This document shows, piece by piece, positions 1-6,579 of a stretch of DNA of 10,530 bases; position 1 is the first letter of the stretch, and every line of letters starts with the position of its first letter. The translations under genes were made by a program, and so were the position numbers. The stretch is from contig CAKTBC010000065.1 in the NCBI GenBank assembly GCA_934533005.1, positions 1 to 10,530 of the forward strand, written 5' to 3'. The stretch is from an uncultured Oscillospiraceae bacterium (GTDB lineage Bacteria; Bacillota; Clostridia; Oscillospirales; Oscillospiraceae). The notes beneath the pieces are model-generated. The model was not told the origin of the DNA. It did no database searches and saw only the letters and a program-made list of their open reading frames with translations.

Positions 1-2
1 TT

Positions 3-41
3 TACGCGTTACGCGAGGAACAGAGGGCTTTGCCCGCATAG
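3..41 (+). CDS. Possible 3' end of an upstream gene
   Basis: The frame starting at base 3 is open from the window edge and reads YALREEQRALPA before a TAG stop at 39-41. A terminator hairpin begins 4 bp later, which is the usual position for the end of a gene. Only 12 codons are visible, so the product cannot be named. A tandem ttacgcg repeat lies at 2-15. The reading could be chance. Confidence 0.3.
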   Translation, partial: YALREEQRALPA

Positions 42-45
42 GAAG

Positions 46-78
46 AACCCCCAGTTTTACTGGGGGGTTACTTTTTTT
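46..78 (+). terminator. Rho-independent terminator
   Basis: An 8-bp perfect stem (cccccagt at 48-55 with actggggg at 59-66) has a 3-nt loop and is followed within 6 bases by seven T residues (72-78). This is a standard intrinsic terminator on the + strand. It would close the transcript entering from the left and insulate the promoter at 105-133. Confidence 0.85.
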
Positions 79-104
79 GTGTAGAAAACGGTCATGGAAC
101 AGAC

Positions 105-133
105 TTGACGAACACACCGATGTGTAATATAAT
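105..133 (+). promoter_or_regulatory. Sigma-A-type promoter of the oxidoreductase-hypAB operon
   Basis: TTGACG (105-110) is separated by 17 bp from a perfect TATAAT (128-133), so transcription should begin near base 140. That leaves a leader of about 50 nt ending in a strong ggaggag ribosome binding site at 181-187, 5 bases before the ATG at 193. The next two genes follow with 2-bp gaps and no other promoter, so this promoter probably serves all three. Confidence 0.85.
112..125. promoter_or_regulatory. Small inverted repeat in the promoter spacer (candidate operator)
   Basis: The arms acaca (112-116) and tgtgt (121-125) flank ccga and lie entirely between the -35 and -10 boxes. A protein bound here would block RNA polymerase. 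I do not recognise the site as a known regulator's motif, and 5-bp arms can arise by chance. A self-complementary tatcgata also lies at 139-146 near the expected transcription start. Confidence 0.25.
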
Positions 134-192
134 TTCCGTATCGATATAGTAGGAAACCCAACAAAAGAGATATAAAATGTGGAGGAGTTAGC

Positions 193-2973
193 ATGGATAA
201 GCAGACCAAGTCCGGAATGCCTGTGGATGAAAGCAAGTATTCCTTTGAAATCCCCCGCACGGACGAGCCGAGAGAGAAAATTCTCAAGCTCGGCGCCATA
301 ATCACCGACCGCATCGGCAAGGTTACGGGCAATGACCCGGAATATTGGGGACTTGCCGGTGTCGTGACGGACGAGATGGCGGATGTTGCGCTCAAGATGA
401 AGGTGCGCAAGCCGAAAACGACGGCCCAGATCGCCGCGCTCACCGGCAAGAGCGAAGAAGAACTCGAAAAGCTGCTCACCGAGATGGCGTACATCGGCCT
501 TGTCGAGTACAACTGGGAAAATCTGGACGGGAAAAACCCGAACCACGAAAAGCGCTGGACGCTGCCGCAGTTTGTTCCCGGCAGCGCAGAGTTCCTCAAT
601 ATGCGCGCCTCGCAGATCGACGAGCACCCTGAGGTCGCGGCGTTCTTTGAGCGCATGACGTTCCTTCCGCTCGAAAAGGTCACGCCGATGGTGCCTCCCG
701 GAGGCGCCGGCATCGGCATGCACGTCATCCCCGTGGAAAAGGCTATTGAGACCGAGAACAAGTCCGTCTCCATCGAGCACATCTCCCATTGGCTGAAAAA
801 GTACGACGGTGTTTACGCCGCCTCGCCCTGCTCCTGCCGTATGTCCCGCGCCAAGCTCGGCGAGGGCTGCGGTGACGATCCGGAGAACTGGTGCATCGCC
901 GTAGGCGACATGGCGCGCTACGTTGTCGAGACCGACCGCGGCCATTACATCACGTATGATGAGGTGCTGGAGATCCTGCATAAGGCCGAGGAGAACGGCT
1001 TTGTCCACGAGATCACGAACATCGACGGCGAGGAGAAGATCATCGCCATCTGCAACTGCAACGTGAACGTCTGCAACGCGCTGCGCACGAGCCAGCTCTT
1101 CAACACGCCGAACCTCTCCCGCAGCGCCTATGTTGCGAAGGTCGAGAGCGAAAACTGCGTCGCGTGCGGCCGCTGCGTTGAGACCTGCCCCGCGGGCGCG
1201 GTGAAGCTCGGCCAGAAGCTCTGCACGAAGGACGGCCCCATCGAGTACCCGCGCCACGAGCTGCCGGACGAGACCGCCTGGGGCCCGGACAAGTGGGACA
1301 TCAACTACCGCGACAACAACCGCATCAACTGCTACGATACCGGCACATCGCCGTGCAAGACCGCCTGCCCGGCGCACATTGCCGTGCAGGGCTACCTGAA
1401 GCTCGCCGCGCAGGGCAAGTACCGCGAGGCGCTCCAGCTCATCAAGCGCGAAAACCCGTTCCCCGCCGTCTGCGGCCGCATCTGCAACCGCCGCTGCGAG
1501 GACGCCTGCACCCGCGGCACCGTTGACCAGGCCGTCGCCATCGACGAGGTCAAGCGCTTCATTGCCCAGCAGGATCTCGAAGCCGCCACGCGCTTCATCC
1601 CCGAAAAGGTCATCCCGAAGGTCGAGGGCGAGTTTGAAGAGAAGATCGCCATCATCGGCGCGGGCCCTGCGGGCATGAGCTGCGCCTACTTCCTCGCAGA
1701 GAAGGGCTACCGCCCGACCGTGTTCGATAAAGCTTCCCGCCCCGGCGGCATGCTGATGAATGCCATCCCGAACTTCCGTCTTGAAAAGGACGTTGTGGAG
1801 GCCGAGATCGACATTCTGCGCGAAATGGGCGTGGAGTTCCGCTGCGGTGTAGACGTCGGCAAGGACGTCACCATCCCCGAGCTGCGCGCGCAGGGCTACA
1901 AGGGCTTCTATATCGCCGTCGGCCTGCAGGACGGCGGACGCCTCCGCGTCCCCGGCGACGACGCCGAGGGCGTTCTCTCCGGCGTGGACTTCACGAAGAA
2001 GGTCAATCTCGAGCCCGATACGAAGCTCACCGGCAAGGTCGTCGTCATCGGCGGCGGCAACATCGCCTCCGACGTTGCCCGCACCGCCGTGCGCTGCGGC
2101 GCGGAGAGCGTCACGCTCTACTGCCTCGAGAGCTACGACGAAATGCCCATGGGCGAAGAGGATCGCACCGAGTGTGAGCACGACGGCATCTCCATCCATG
2201 CCGGCTGGGGGCAGACCGCGATCGACACCGAAAACGGCCATGCCAAAGCCATCCACTTCCGCAAGTGCCTGTCCGTCAAAAACGCCGAGGGACGTTTCGC
2301 CCCCACGTTTGATGACGCCGAGACCGAGACCGCCGAGGCGGACACGATCCTTTACTGCATCGGCCAGCACGCCGCCTGGGGCGAACTGCTCGCCGGAACG
2401 AAGGTGGAGTTTAACCCGAACGGCACCGTCAAGGCCGATCCGCTGACCTACCAGACCGCCGAGCCCGACATTTTCGTCGGCGGCGACGCCTACACGGGCC
2501 AGAAGTTCGCCATCGACGCCATCGCTGCCGGCAAGGAGGGCGCTGTGTCGCTGCATCGTTTCGTGCAGCCGAACACGAGCCTCACCATCGGCCGCAACCG
2601 CCGGCAGTTCATCGAGCTCGACAAGAAGAATGCGCTCATCGACATCAACAGCTTTGACAACACGCCGCGCCAGCGCCCCGGCTACAACGAGGAGCTGCGC
2701 CGCACGATGAAGGACGGCCGCGAGTGCCTCACCGAAGAGCAGGTCAAGGCGGAGACCGCCCGCTGCCTCGGCTGCGGCGCGAGCGTTGTCGACCCGAACA
2801 AGTGCATTGGCTGCGGCATTTGCACGACGCGCTGCGGCTTTGACGCCATCCATCTCCATCGTGACCGCCCCGAGTGCAGCACCATGGTGCGCAGCGAGGA
2901 TAAGATGAAGGCCATCCTGCCGTATATGCTCAAGCGCGCCGTGAAGATCAAGCTCAAGGGCAAAAAGGGCTGA
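193..2973 (+). CDS. Multi-[4Fe-4S] FAD/NAD(P)H oxidoreductase, GltD/NfnB-like
   Basis: A 926-residue soluble redox protein expected to move electrons between NAD(P)H, FAD and ferredoxin-type clusters in the cytoplasm. Residues about 60-110 resemble a winged helix. Residues 213-294 hold a cysteine-rich domain (C213, C215, C226, C234, C287, C289, C294). A ferredoxin cluster follows at C322, C325, C328 and C332. Residues 365-460 match the Fe-S domain that precedes GltD-type flavoproteins (C388, C392, C427, C431, C435, C439). The FAD Rossmann motif GAGPAG is at 489-494, the NAD(P) motif GGGNIA at 620-625 and the second FAD motif GGDA at 763-766. A C-terminal cluster uses C858, C861, C871, C874, C877 and C881. 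It is about twice the length of GltD or NfnB because of the added N- and C-terminal cluster domains. The start has a strong ribosome binding site. Direct coupling to hypA suggests a link with hydrogen metabolism, but the true electron partner is unknown. Confidence 0.85.
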   Translation: MDKQTKSGMPVDESKYSFEIPRTDEPREKILKLGAIITDRIGKVTGNDPEYWGLAGVVTDEMADVALKMKVRKPKTTAQIAALTGKSEEELEKLLTEMAYIGLVEYNWENLDGKNPNHEKRWTLPQFVPGSAEFLNMRASQIDEHPEVAAFFERMTFLPLEKVTPMVPPGGAGIGMHVIPVEKAIETENKSVSIEHISHWLKKYDGVYAASPCSCRMSRAKLGEGCGDDPENWCIAVGDMARYVVETDRGHYITYDEVLEILHKAEENGFVHEITNIDGEEKIIAICNCNVNVCNALRTSQLFNTPNLSRSAYVAKVESENCVACGRCVETCPAGAVKLGQKLCTKDGPIEYPRHELPDETAWGPDKWDINYRDNNRINCYDTGTSPCKTACPAHIAVQGYLKLAAQGKYREALQLIKRENPFPAVCGRICNRRCEDACTRGTVDQAVAIDEVKRFIAQQDLEAATRFIPEKVIPKVEGEFEEKIAIIGAGPAGMSCAYFLAEKGYRPTVFDKASRPGGMLMNAIPNFRLEKDVVEAEIDILREMGVEFRCGVDVGKDVTIPELRAQGYKGFYIAVGLQDGGRLRVPGDDAEGVLSGVDFTKKVNLEPDTKLTGKVVVIGGGNIASDVARTAVRCGAESVTLYCLESYDEMPMGEEDRTECEHDGISIHAGWGQTAIDTENGHAKAIHFRKCLSVKNAEGRFAPTFDDAETETAEADTILYCIGQHAAWGELLAGTKVEFNPNGTVKADPLTYQTAEPDIFVGGDAYTGQKFAIDAIAAGKEGAVSLHRFVQPNTSLTIGRNRRQFIELDKKNALIDINSFDNTPRQRPGYNEELRRTMKDGRECLTEEQVKAETARCLGCGASVVDPNKCIGCGICTTRCGFDAIHLHRDRPECSTMVRSEDKMKAILPYMLKRAVKIKLKGKKG

Positions 2974-2975
2974 GC

Positions 2976-3320
2976 ATGCACGAGCTCGGGATCGTATTCC
3001 ACATGATAAAAACCGTCGAGCGCATCGCGGAGGAAAATACTCTCACAAGTGTTTCCTCCGTCACGCTCGAGCTTGGCGAGGTGTCCGGCGTCGTGCCGCA
3101 TGAGCTCACCTCCTGCTGGAACTGGGCCGTTGCACAGACGGAGGTCTTGAAGGGAGCGGAGCTCAAAATTGAGACCATTCCCGCCGTGACGCTTTGCGAG
3201 AACTGCACCCATACGTATTCGACCGTCCCGCAGGGGCGCGTCTGCCCGCTGTGCGGCAGCGAGGAGACCGTGCTCTTGCAGGGCAACGAGATCAATCTCA
3301 AAGAAATCGAGGCCTGCTGA
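2976..3320 (+). CDS. hypA: Hydrogenase maturation nickel chaperone HypA
   Basis: HypA delivers nickel, together with HypB, to the large-subunit precursor of [NiFe]-hydrogenases. The 114-residue length is typical. The protein opens with the family's MHE start, where the N-terminal amine, His2 and Glu3 form the nickel site. It has the structural zinc site as two CxxC pairs: C74/C77 and C90/C93. The ATG lies 2 bp after the stop of the oxidoreductase gene, so translation is probably coupled. The stop is 2 bp before hypB. Family assignment is firm. The client hydrogenase is not in the window, and HypA can also serve other nickel enzymes in some bacteria. Confidence 0.95.
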   Translation: MHELGIVFHMIKTVERIAEENTLTSVSSVTLELGEVSGVVPHELTSCWNWAVAQTEVLKGAELKIETIPAVTLCENCTHTYSTVPQGRVCPLCGSEETVLLQGNEINLKEIEAC

Positions 3321-3322
3321 AA

Positions 3323-3994
3323 ATGGATAGTGTACGCATCATAGAGATCAAGGAGAGCGTCTTTGCCGACAACGACCGCGAGGCCGACCGCGTCCGCGCA
3401 AAGCTCAAGGAGGAGAAGACGTTCCTTCTCAATCTCATGTCCTCGCCCGGCTCGGGCAAGACGACGACGCTTTTGCGCACAATTGAAAAATTGAAGGACG
3501 ATCTTCGCATCGGCGTTATGGAGGCGGATATCGATTCCTCCGTAGACGCCGAGACAGTCGCGCGCACCGGCGTGAAGAGCATTCAGCTCCACACCGGCGG
3601 CATGTGCCATCTCGACGCCGGGATGACCGAGCAGGGACTCAACGAACTCGGTACGGCGGACGTCGATCTCGCGGTGCTCGAAAACGTCGGCAATCTCGTC
3701 TGCCCGGCGGAGTTCGATACGGGCGCGGTGAAAAACGCAATGATCCTCTCCGTGCCGGAGGGACACGATAAGCCGCTCAAATACCCGCTCATCTTCACCG
3801 TGTGCGACGCGCTCATCATCAACAAGATCGATGTGCTGCCGTATTTCGATTTTGACATGGACAAGGTGCGCGAGTACGCGCTGCGGCGCAACCCCCGTCT
3901 GGAGATCTTCCCGATCTCTGCCAAGACCGGCGAGGGCGTTGAGGCCTGGACAAACTGGCTCAAAAAGCAGGTCCGGGACTGGACGGAGGAATAA
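3323..3994 (+). CDS. hypB: Hydrogenase nickel-incorporation GTPase HypB
   Basis: HypB is a SIMIBI-class GTPase that, with HypA, drives nickel insertion into [NiFe]-hydrogenase. The 223-residue protein has the P-loop SSPGSGKTT (40-48), a metal-binding GGMCHLDA segment with C95 and H96, the ENVGNLVCP motif (120-128) with C127, and the G4 motif NKID (167-170). The N-terminal histidine-rich stretch and the CCxxGC high-affinity nickel motif found in some HypB proteins are absent, so this is the short form. The ATG at 3323 was chosen because it lies 2 bp after the hypA stop and gives a normal HypB N-terminus. An in-frame start at 3194 would only add out-of-frame hypA sequence. Confidence 0.95.
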   Translation: MDSVRIIEIKESVFADNDREADRVRAKLKEEKTFLLNLMSSPGSGKTTTLLRTIEKLKDDLRIGVMEADIDSSVDAETVARTGVKSIQLHTGGMCHLDAGMTEQGLNELGTADVDLAVLENVGNLVCPAEFDTGAVKNAMILSVPEGHDKPLKYPLIFTVCDALIINKIDVLPYFDFDMDKVREYALRRNPRLEIFPISAKTGEGVEAWTNWLKKQVRDWTEE

Positions 3995-4004
3995 CAGGAG
4001 AATA

Positions 4005-4123
4005 AAAAATGGGGCAGTCATTCGGATGAATGTGCACCTGTAAAATGAAGTAGACACCCACACTTTTGTGAGTGTCTACTTCATTTTACAGGTGCAAGTC
4101 ATTTTACTGACTGCTCCGTTTTT
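4005..4123. repeat. Nested palindrome between convergent genes; two-way terminator or MITE-like remnant
   Basis: The core is a perfect 25-bp inverted repeat (4033-4057 with 4072-4096), extended after one mismatch by 4 bp (4059-4062 with 4067-4070). An outer stem of 16 pairs, two of them wobble, joins 4005-4020 to 4108-4123. Smaller hairpins lie at 4019-4032 (cattc/gaatg) and 4097-4112 (agtca/tgact). The outer arms have an A-run on the left and a T-run on the right, so the structure can end transcription from hypB and from the convergent lipoprotein gene. The symmetry is far greater than a terminator needs, which suggests a small mobile element or a fusion of insertion-sequence ends. No transposase is present. 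Confidence 0.75.
4009..4029 (+). other. Ribosome binding site plus six-codon stub after hypB (possible gene remnant)
   Basis: A good aggag (3996-4000) sits 8 bases before an ATG (4009), just after the hypB stop. The frame reads MGQSFG and then stops at TGA (4027-4029) inside the palindrome. This could be the beginning of a lost fourth operon gene, cut off by the palindromic element or a deletion. It could also be a chance ATG in the A-rich flank of a terminator. Confidence 0.3.
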
Positions 4124-4135
4124 ATAGGCAAATAT

Positions 4136-4795
4136 TTATTTGACCTCCGCGGTCGTCTGCGCCATGACGGTCAGAGCCTCGAGCACATCGGCTCTCTGGC
4201 TTTCCTCGTAATACGTGCCGGTGTAAACGTAGAGATAAGCGCCGGTCACGGCGTACAGCGTGATCTGATCCGTGGGCGGAATGGAGAGGATCGCTTCGCG
4301 TCCTCCGGCGTTGTCAATGTCGTCCTGCGTGATGACGCCCTGCTCCAGAAGAAGATCCAGCATTTCGTCGGTGAAGCGGGTGGTCGTTTCGGTGTAGATC
4401 ACGCTCTTCCCGTTGATCGAGCGGAGCTCCGCCTTGAGAATCTCGATGTTGGGGTACGACTCCGTGATGCTTTCCACGAGCTTGTTCATGTACTTTTCCG
4501 TGAACTTGCCGCTGTAGGTGCTGGAACGCTGGGCGTTGATGTTGGTCGCCTGCGTGGAATCTGCCGTGTCGTTATAATACACGATGAGCGGGGAGGTACC
4601 GTCCGTGCCTGCCCATTTGTCGGCGGGGTACTGCATCGAGAACGTGCTGTTGCTGACCGTTTCAAGCGTCATGGAAGTGAGATCGACCTTCTCGAGCGGG
4701 GGATAATCCTCTTCGTTCACGGTGCCGCATCCGGCGAGGATCAGGCAGAGCGCGAGACAAACGGCGGTGACCGCTGCCAAATATTTTCTTTTCAT
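4136..4795 (-). CDS. Small lipoprotein of unknown function
   Basis: A 219-residue protein with a lipoprotein signal peptide: positively charged MKRKY, a hydrophobic stretch to residue 20, and lipobox LAGC with the lipidated cysteine at C23. It should be anchored on the outer face of the membrane. The rest is a soluble domain of mixed polar and beta-prone sequence. The segment around 50-90 (FSMQYP near 52, VYYND near 72) loosely recalls PsbP-like folds, but that is a weak guess. The start at 4795 was chosen over an upstream ATG at 4852 because it has aaggag 8 bases before it and gives a proper signal peptide. It has its own likely promoter and lies downstream of the ECF S gene on the same strand. 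Confidence 0.8.
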   Translation of the reverse strand: MKRKYLAAVTAVCLALCLILAGCGTVNEEDYPPLEKVDLTSMTLETVSNSTFSMQYPADKWAGTDGTSPLIVYYNDTADSTQATNINAQRSSTYSGKFTEKYMNKLVESITESYPNIEILKAELRSINGKSVIYTETTTRFTDEMLDLLLEQGVITQDDIDNAGGREAILSIPPTDQITLYAVTGAYLYVYTGTYYEESQRADVLEALTVMAQTTAEVK

Positions 4796-4823
4796 AGTTA
4801 TCACTCCTTTGCTGAGTGACACG

Positions 4824-4852
4824 ATTTTACCATACCGCCGGGGGAAAGACAA
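4824..4852 (-). promoter_or_regulatory. Promoter of the lipoprotein gene
   Basis: Read on the - strand, TTGTCT (4852-4847) is 17 bp from TAAAAT (4829-4824). A TGG just before the -10 makes an extended -10 element. Transcription would start around 4817, about 20 bases before the ATG, with the aaggag site in between. The -35 lies 12 bp past the ECF S stop, with no terminator seen between them, so some read-through is possible. Confidence 0.6.
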
Positions 4853-4863
4853 CCTTTAGCTGT

Positions 4864-5397
4864 TTATCCCACTGTCTCTTCAAGCTTGGCGGCAAGCTTC
4901 GCAAGCGGCTTCGCCTTCCAGCGCAACACCATGCCGAGCGCCGCACCAACGAGAGCCTGCAAAATCTGGTAGGGGAGCTTCGCGATCGCCGCGGCGGGCG
5001 TTGCGTAGATGAACGCGCGCCCGAGCGAGTAGCCGGTGACCATGATCACCGCGCCGAGGAGCACGCCGATAAGAGACGCAATGACGGGCTTTTCCTTCAT
5101 CATCCGATGGGCGCAGAGCGAAATGACGACCGCCTGCAGACCGTGCGTGACGAGAGAGACGAACATCGGCGTCGGGTAGAAAAAGAAATCGCCGAGGAAC
5201 GCGCCGACGCCGCCGACGCAGAACGCCCCCAGCGGGTCAAGGACCAGCGAGGCAAAGCAGATGATCACGTCGTTCAGATAGAGATGCCCGCCCGGCACCG
5301 GAACGCTGAACACGCTCATGCTCATAATGATGTTCATCGCCATCAGCAGCGCCGTTGTACAGAGCCAGCGCGTGCCGTATTTTTTCTTCGTCGTCAT
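4864..5397 (-). CDS. ECF transporter S component, candidate vitamin B6-type uptake
   Basis: A 177-residue integral membrane protein with about six hydrophobic segments (near 10-31, 43-60, 62-78, 80-98, 103-125 and 140-160). The segment GGHLYLND (36-43) followed by the glycine-rich VGGVGAFLGD (61-70) is the pattern of ECF-type substrate-binding (S) subunits. These capture a vitamin and dock on a shared EcfA/EcfA'/EcfT module, which is not in the window, so this is probably the group II arrangement. A good agggag lies 8 bases before the ATG. The divergent MocR-like regulator suggests a pyridoxine-related substrate, as in predicted PdxU-type systems. Substrate choice is inference from context only. 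Confidence 0.8.
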   Translation of the reverse strand: MTTKKKYGTRWLCTTALLMAMNIIMSMSVFSVPVPGGHLYLNDVIICFASLVLDPLGAFCVGGVGAFLGDFFFYPTPMFVSLVTHGLQAVVISLCAHRMMKEKPVIASLIGVLLGAVIMVTGYSLGRAFIYATPAAAIAKLPYQILQALVGAALGMVLRWKAKPLAKLAAKLEETVG

Positions 5398-5410
5398 GGT
5401 ATGATCTCCC

Positions 5411-5439
5411 TTGCTTTTTCTTTTCCCATAGCATACAAT
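5411..5439 (+). promoter_or_regulatory. Promoter of the MocR-like regulator gene
   Basis: TTGCTT (5411-5416) is 17 bp from TACAAT (5434-5439) on the + strand. The -35 is weak and the -10 is good. Transcription would start near 5446, within the inverted repeat at 5442-5465, which fits autoregulation. The -10 overlaps that of the opposite promoter. Confidence 0.55.
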
Positions 5440-5463
5440 ATTCTGGATATATTAAAATGTCCA
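5435..5463 (-). promoter_or_regulatory. Promoter of the ECF S component gene
   Basis: On the - strand, TGGACA (5463-5458) is 17 bp from TATTGT (5440-5435). The -35 overlaps the right arm of the inverted repeat at 5442-5465, so a bound regulator would compete with polymerase. The two divergent -10 boxes occupy almost the same bases, so both promoters are unlikely to be used at once. Confidence 0.5.
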
Positions 5464-5465
5464 GA
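5442..5465. promoter_or_regulatory. Inverted repeat between divergent promoters (candidate MocR operator)
   Basis: The arms tctgga (5442-5447) and tccaga (5460-5465) are separated by 12 bp. The site covers the expected start of the regulator transcript and the -35 of the ECF S promoter, where a shared operator would be expected. MocR regulators usually bind repeated half-sites near the divergent promoter. No motif search was possible. Confidence 0.45.
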
Positions 5466-5488
5466 GAAGGAGAAAATAATCATACCAG

Positions 5489-6556
5489 ATGAAGCAGGAG
5501 AACGAACACCGCCCGGCGTATCTGCGCCTGTACGAGCGTCTGCGCGGGGAGATCGTGCGCGGCGACTATCCCTTCGGTGCGCGGATGCCGTCCAAGCGGC
5601 AGCTCGCCGAGGAGGAGGAACTGAGCGTTGTCACAGTCGAGCACGCCTACGCGCTTTTGACGGACGAGGGCTATCTGGAAGCACGCCGCCGCAGCGGGCA
5701 TTATGTGCAGTTTCACGATACGGATGGCTTCGTGCCGAGCACGCCGGTGAAACCGGCGGCGGTCCCGGCGGGGGAGAGGGCAGACTTTCCGTTTTCGGTG
5801 CTCTCACGGGTGATGCGCCGCGTTATCAGCGAGTATGGCGAGCAGCTGCTGGAAAAGAGCCCGAACAACGGCTGCGACGCGCTGCGGCAGGCGATCTCGC
5901 GCTATCTTGCGCGCAGCCGCGGCATCCGCGTGAAGCCGGAGCAGATATTCGTCGGCTCCGGCGCGGAGTATCTCTATGGGCTGATCGTACAGCTCCTCGG
6001 TGCGGCGCGCATCTATGCGGCGGAGGATCCGTCGTATGAAAAAATCGCGCTCGTTTACCGCGCGCACGGCGCATCGCTGGAGCTTTTGCCGCTCGGCGCG
6101 GACGGCATCCGGAGCGACGCGCTCGCTGCGACGCGCGCCTCCGTGCTGCATATTACGCCCTACCGCAGCTATCCGAGCAACGTCACCGCGTCGGCGGCGA
6201 AGCGGCGTGAGTATATCCGCTGGGCGGGCGAGCCGGGGCGGTACATCGTCGAGGATGACTTCTCCTCGGAGTTCACGGTCGCATCCAAGCCGGAGGAGAC
6301 GGTGTTTTCGCTTGCCGAGAGCGGGAACGTGATCTACCTCAACACGTTTTCGCAGACGGTCGCGCCGTCGCTGCGTATGGGCTATATGGTGCTCTCGGAA
6401 GAGCTCGCGGCGCAGTACGCCGAGCGGATCGGGTTTTATTCCTGCACCGTGCCGCTCTTTGAGCAGCTGGTGCTTGCGGAACTCCTGGAAAGCGGCGACT
6501 ATGAGCGCCACATCCGCCGCACCCGCCGTGCCCTGCGAAAAAGGACGGAAAAATAA
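5489..6556 (+). CDS. MocR/PdxR-like GntR regulator with altered aminotransferase domain
   Basis: A 355-residue transcription factor. Residues 11-75 form a GntR-type winged helix (PSKRQLAEEEELSVVTVEHA around 34-53). Residues from about 95 match a fold-type I aminotransferase domain, which in MocR proteins senses pyridoxal phosphate. The pyridine-contacting aspartate region is present (VEDDFSSEF, 254-262). The loop that normally carries the PLP lysine as FSK reads TFSQTVAPSLR, with Gln289 in its place. The protein also ends at HIRRTRRALRKRTEK, roughly 80-100 residues short of a usual 450-480-residue MocR. It therefore may not form the normal Schiff base. It is divergent from the ECF S gene with shared control sequences. 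The nearest ribosome binding site (aaggag, 5467-5472) is 16 bases from the ATG, which is long and suggests weak translation. No better in-frame start was found. Confidence 0.85.
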   Translation: MKQENEHRPAYLRLYERLRGEIVRGDYPFGARMPSKRQLAEEEELSVVTVEHAYALLTDEGYLEARRRSGHYVQFHDTDGFVPSTPVKPAAVPAGERADFPFSVLSRVMRRVISEYGEQLLEKSPNNGCDALRQAISRYLARSRGIRVKPEQIFVGSGAEYLYGLIVQLLGAARIYAAEDPSYEKIALVYRAHGASLELLPLGADGIRSDALAATRASVLHITPYRSYPSNVTASAAKRREYIRWAGEPGRYIVEDDFSSEFTVASKPEETVFSLAESGNVIYLNTFSQTVAPSLRMGYMVLSEELAAQYAERIGFYSCTVPLFEQLVLAELLESGDYERHIRRTRRALRKRTEK

Positions 6557-6579
6557 AAGACTCCCTTTGTACAAGGGAG
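6549..6579 (-). terminator. Terminator of the HAD phosphatase gene, overlapping the regulator's 3' end
   Basis: ctccctt (6561-6567) and aagggag (6573-6579) form a 7-bp stem with a 5-nt loop. On the - strand it is followed by a T-rich run (tcttttattttt, complement of 6560-6549). It would end the HAD transcript about 50 bases past its stop. The T-run reaches into the last codons of the convergent regulator gene. A + strand terminator for the regulator is not seen, because the right side lacks T residues. Confidence 0.65.

Larger units (their letters stand above)
5397..5487. repeat. Perfect 9-bp inverted repeats at the two ends of the divergent intergenic region
   Basis: tggtatgat (5397-5405) lies at the ECF S start codon and its exact reverse complement atcatacca (5479-5487) lies just before the regulator's ATG. 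Each half therefore occupies the same place relative to its own gene. They could be paired regulator half-sites or a symmetric translation-level signal. Nine bases over a 91-bp span may also be partly chance. Confidence 0.45.

Noticed and set aside
2954..4063. Long - strand open frame of 369 residues opposite hypAB
   Set aside because: It is antisense to two clear genes in a GC-rich region, where such frames are common, and has no domain or start signal.
4816..6039. + strand open frame of 407 residues
   Set aside because: It is antisense to the ECF S gene and out of frame with the regulator gene; arginine-rich shadow sequence without a ribosome binding site.
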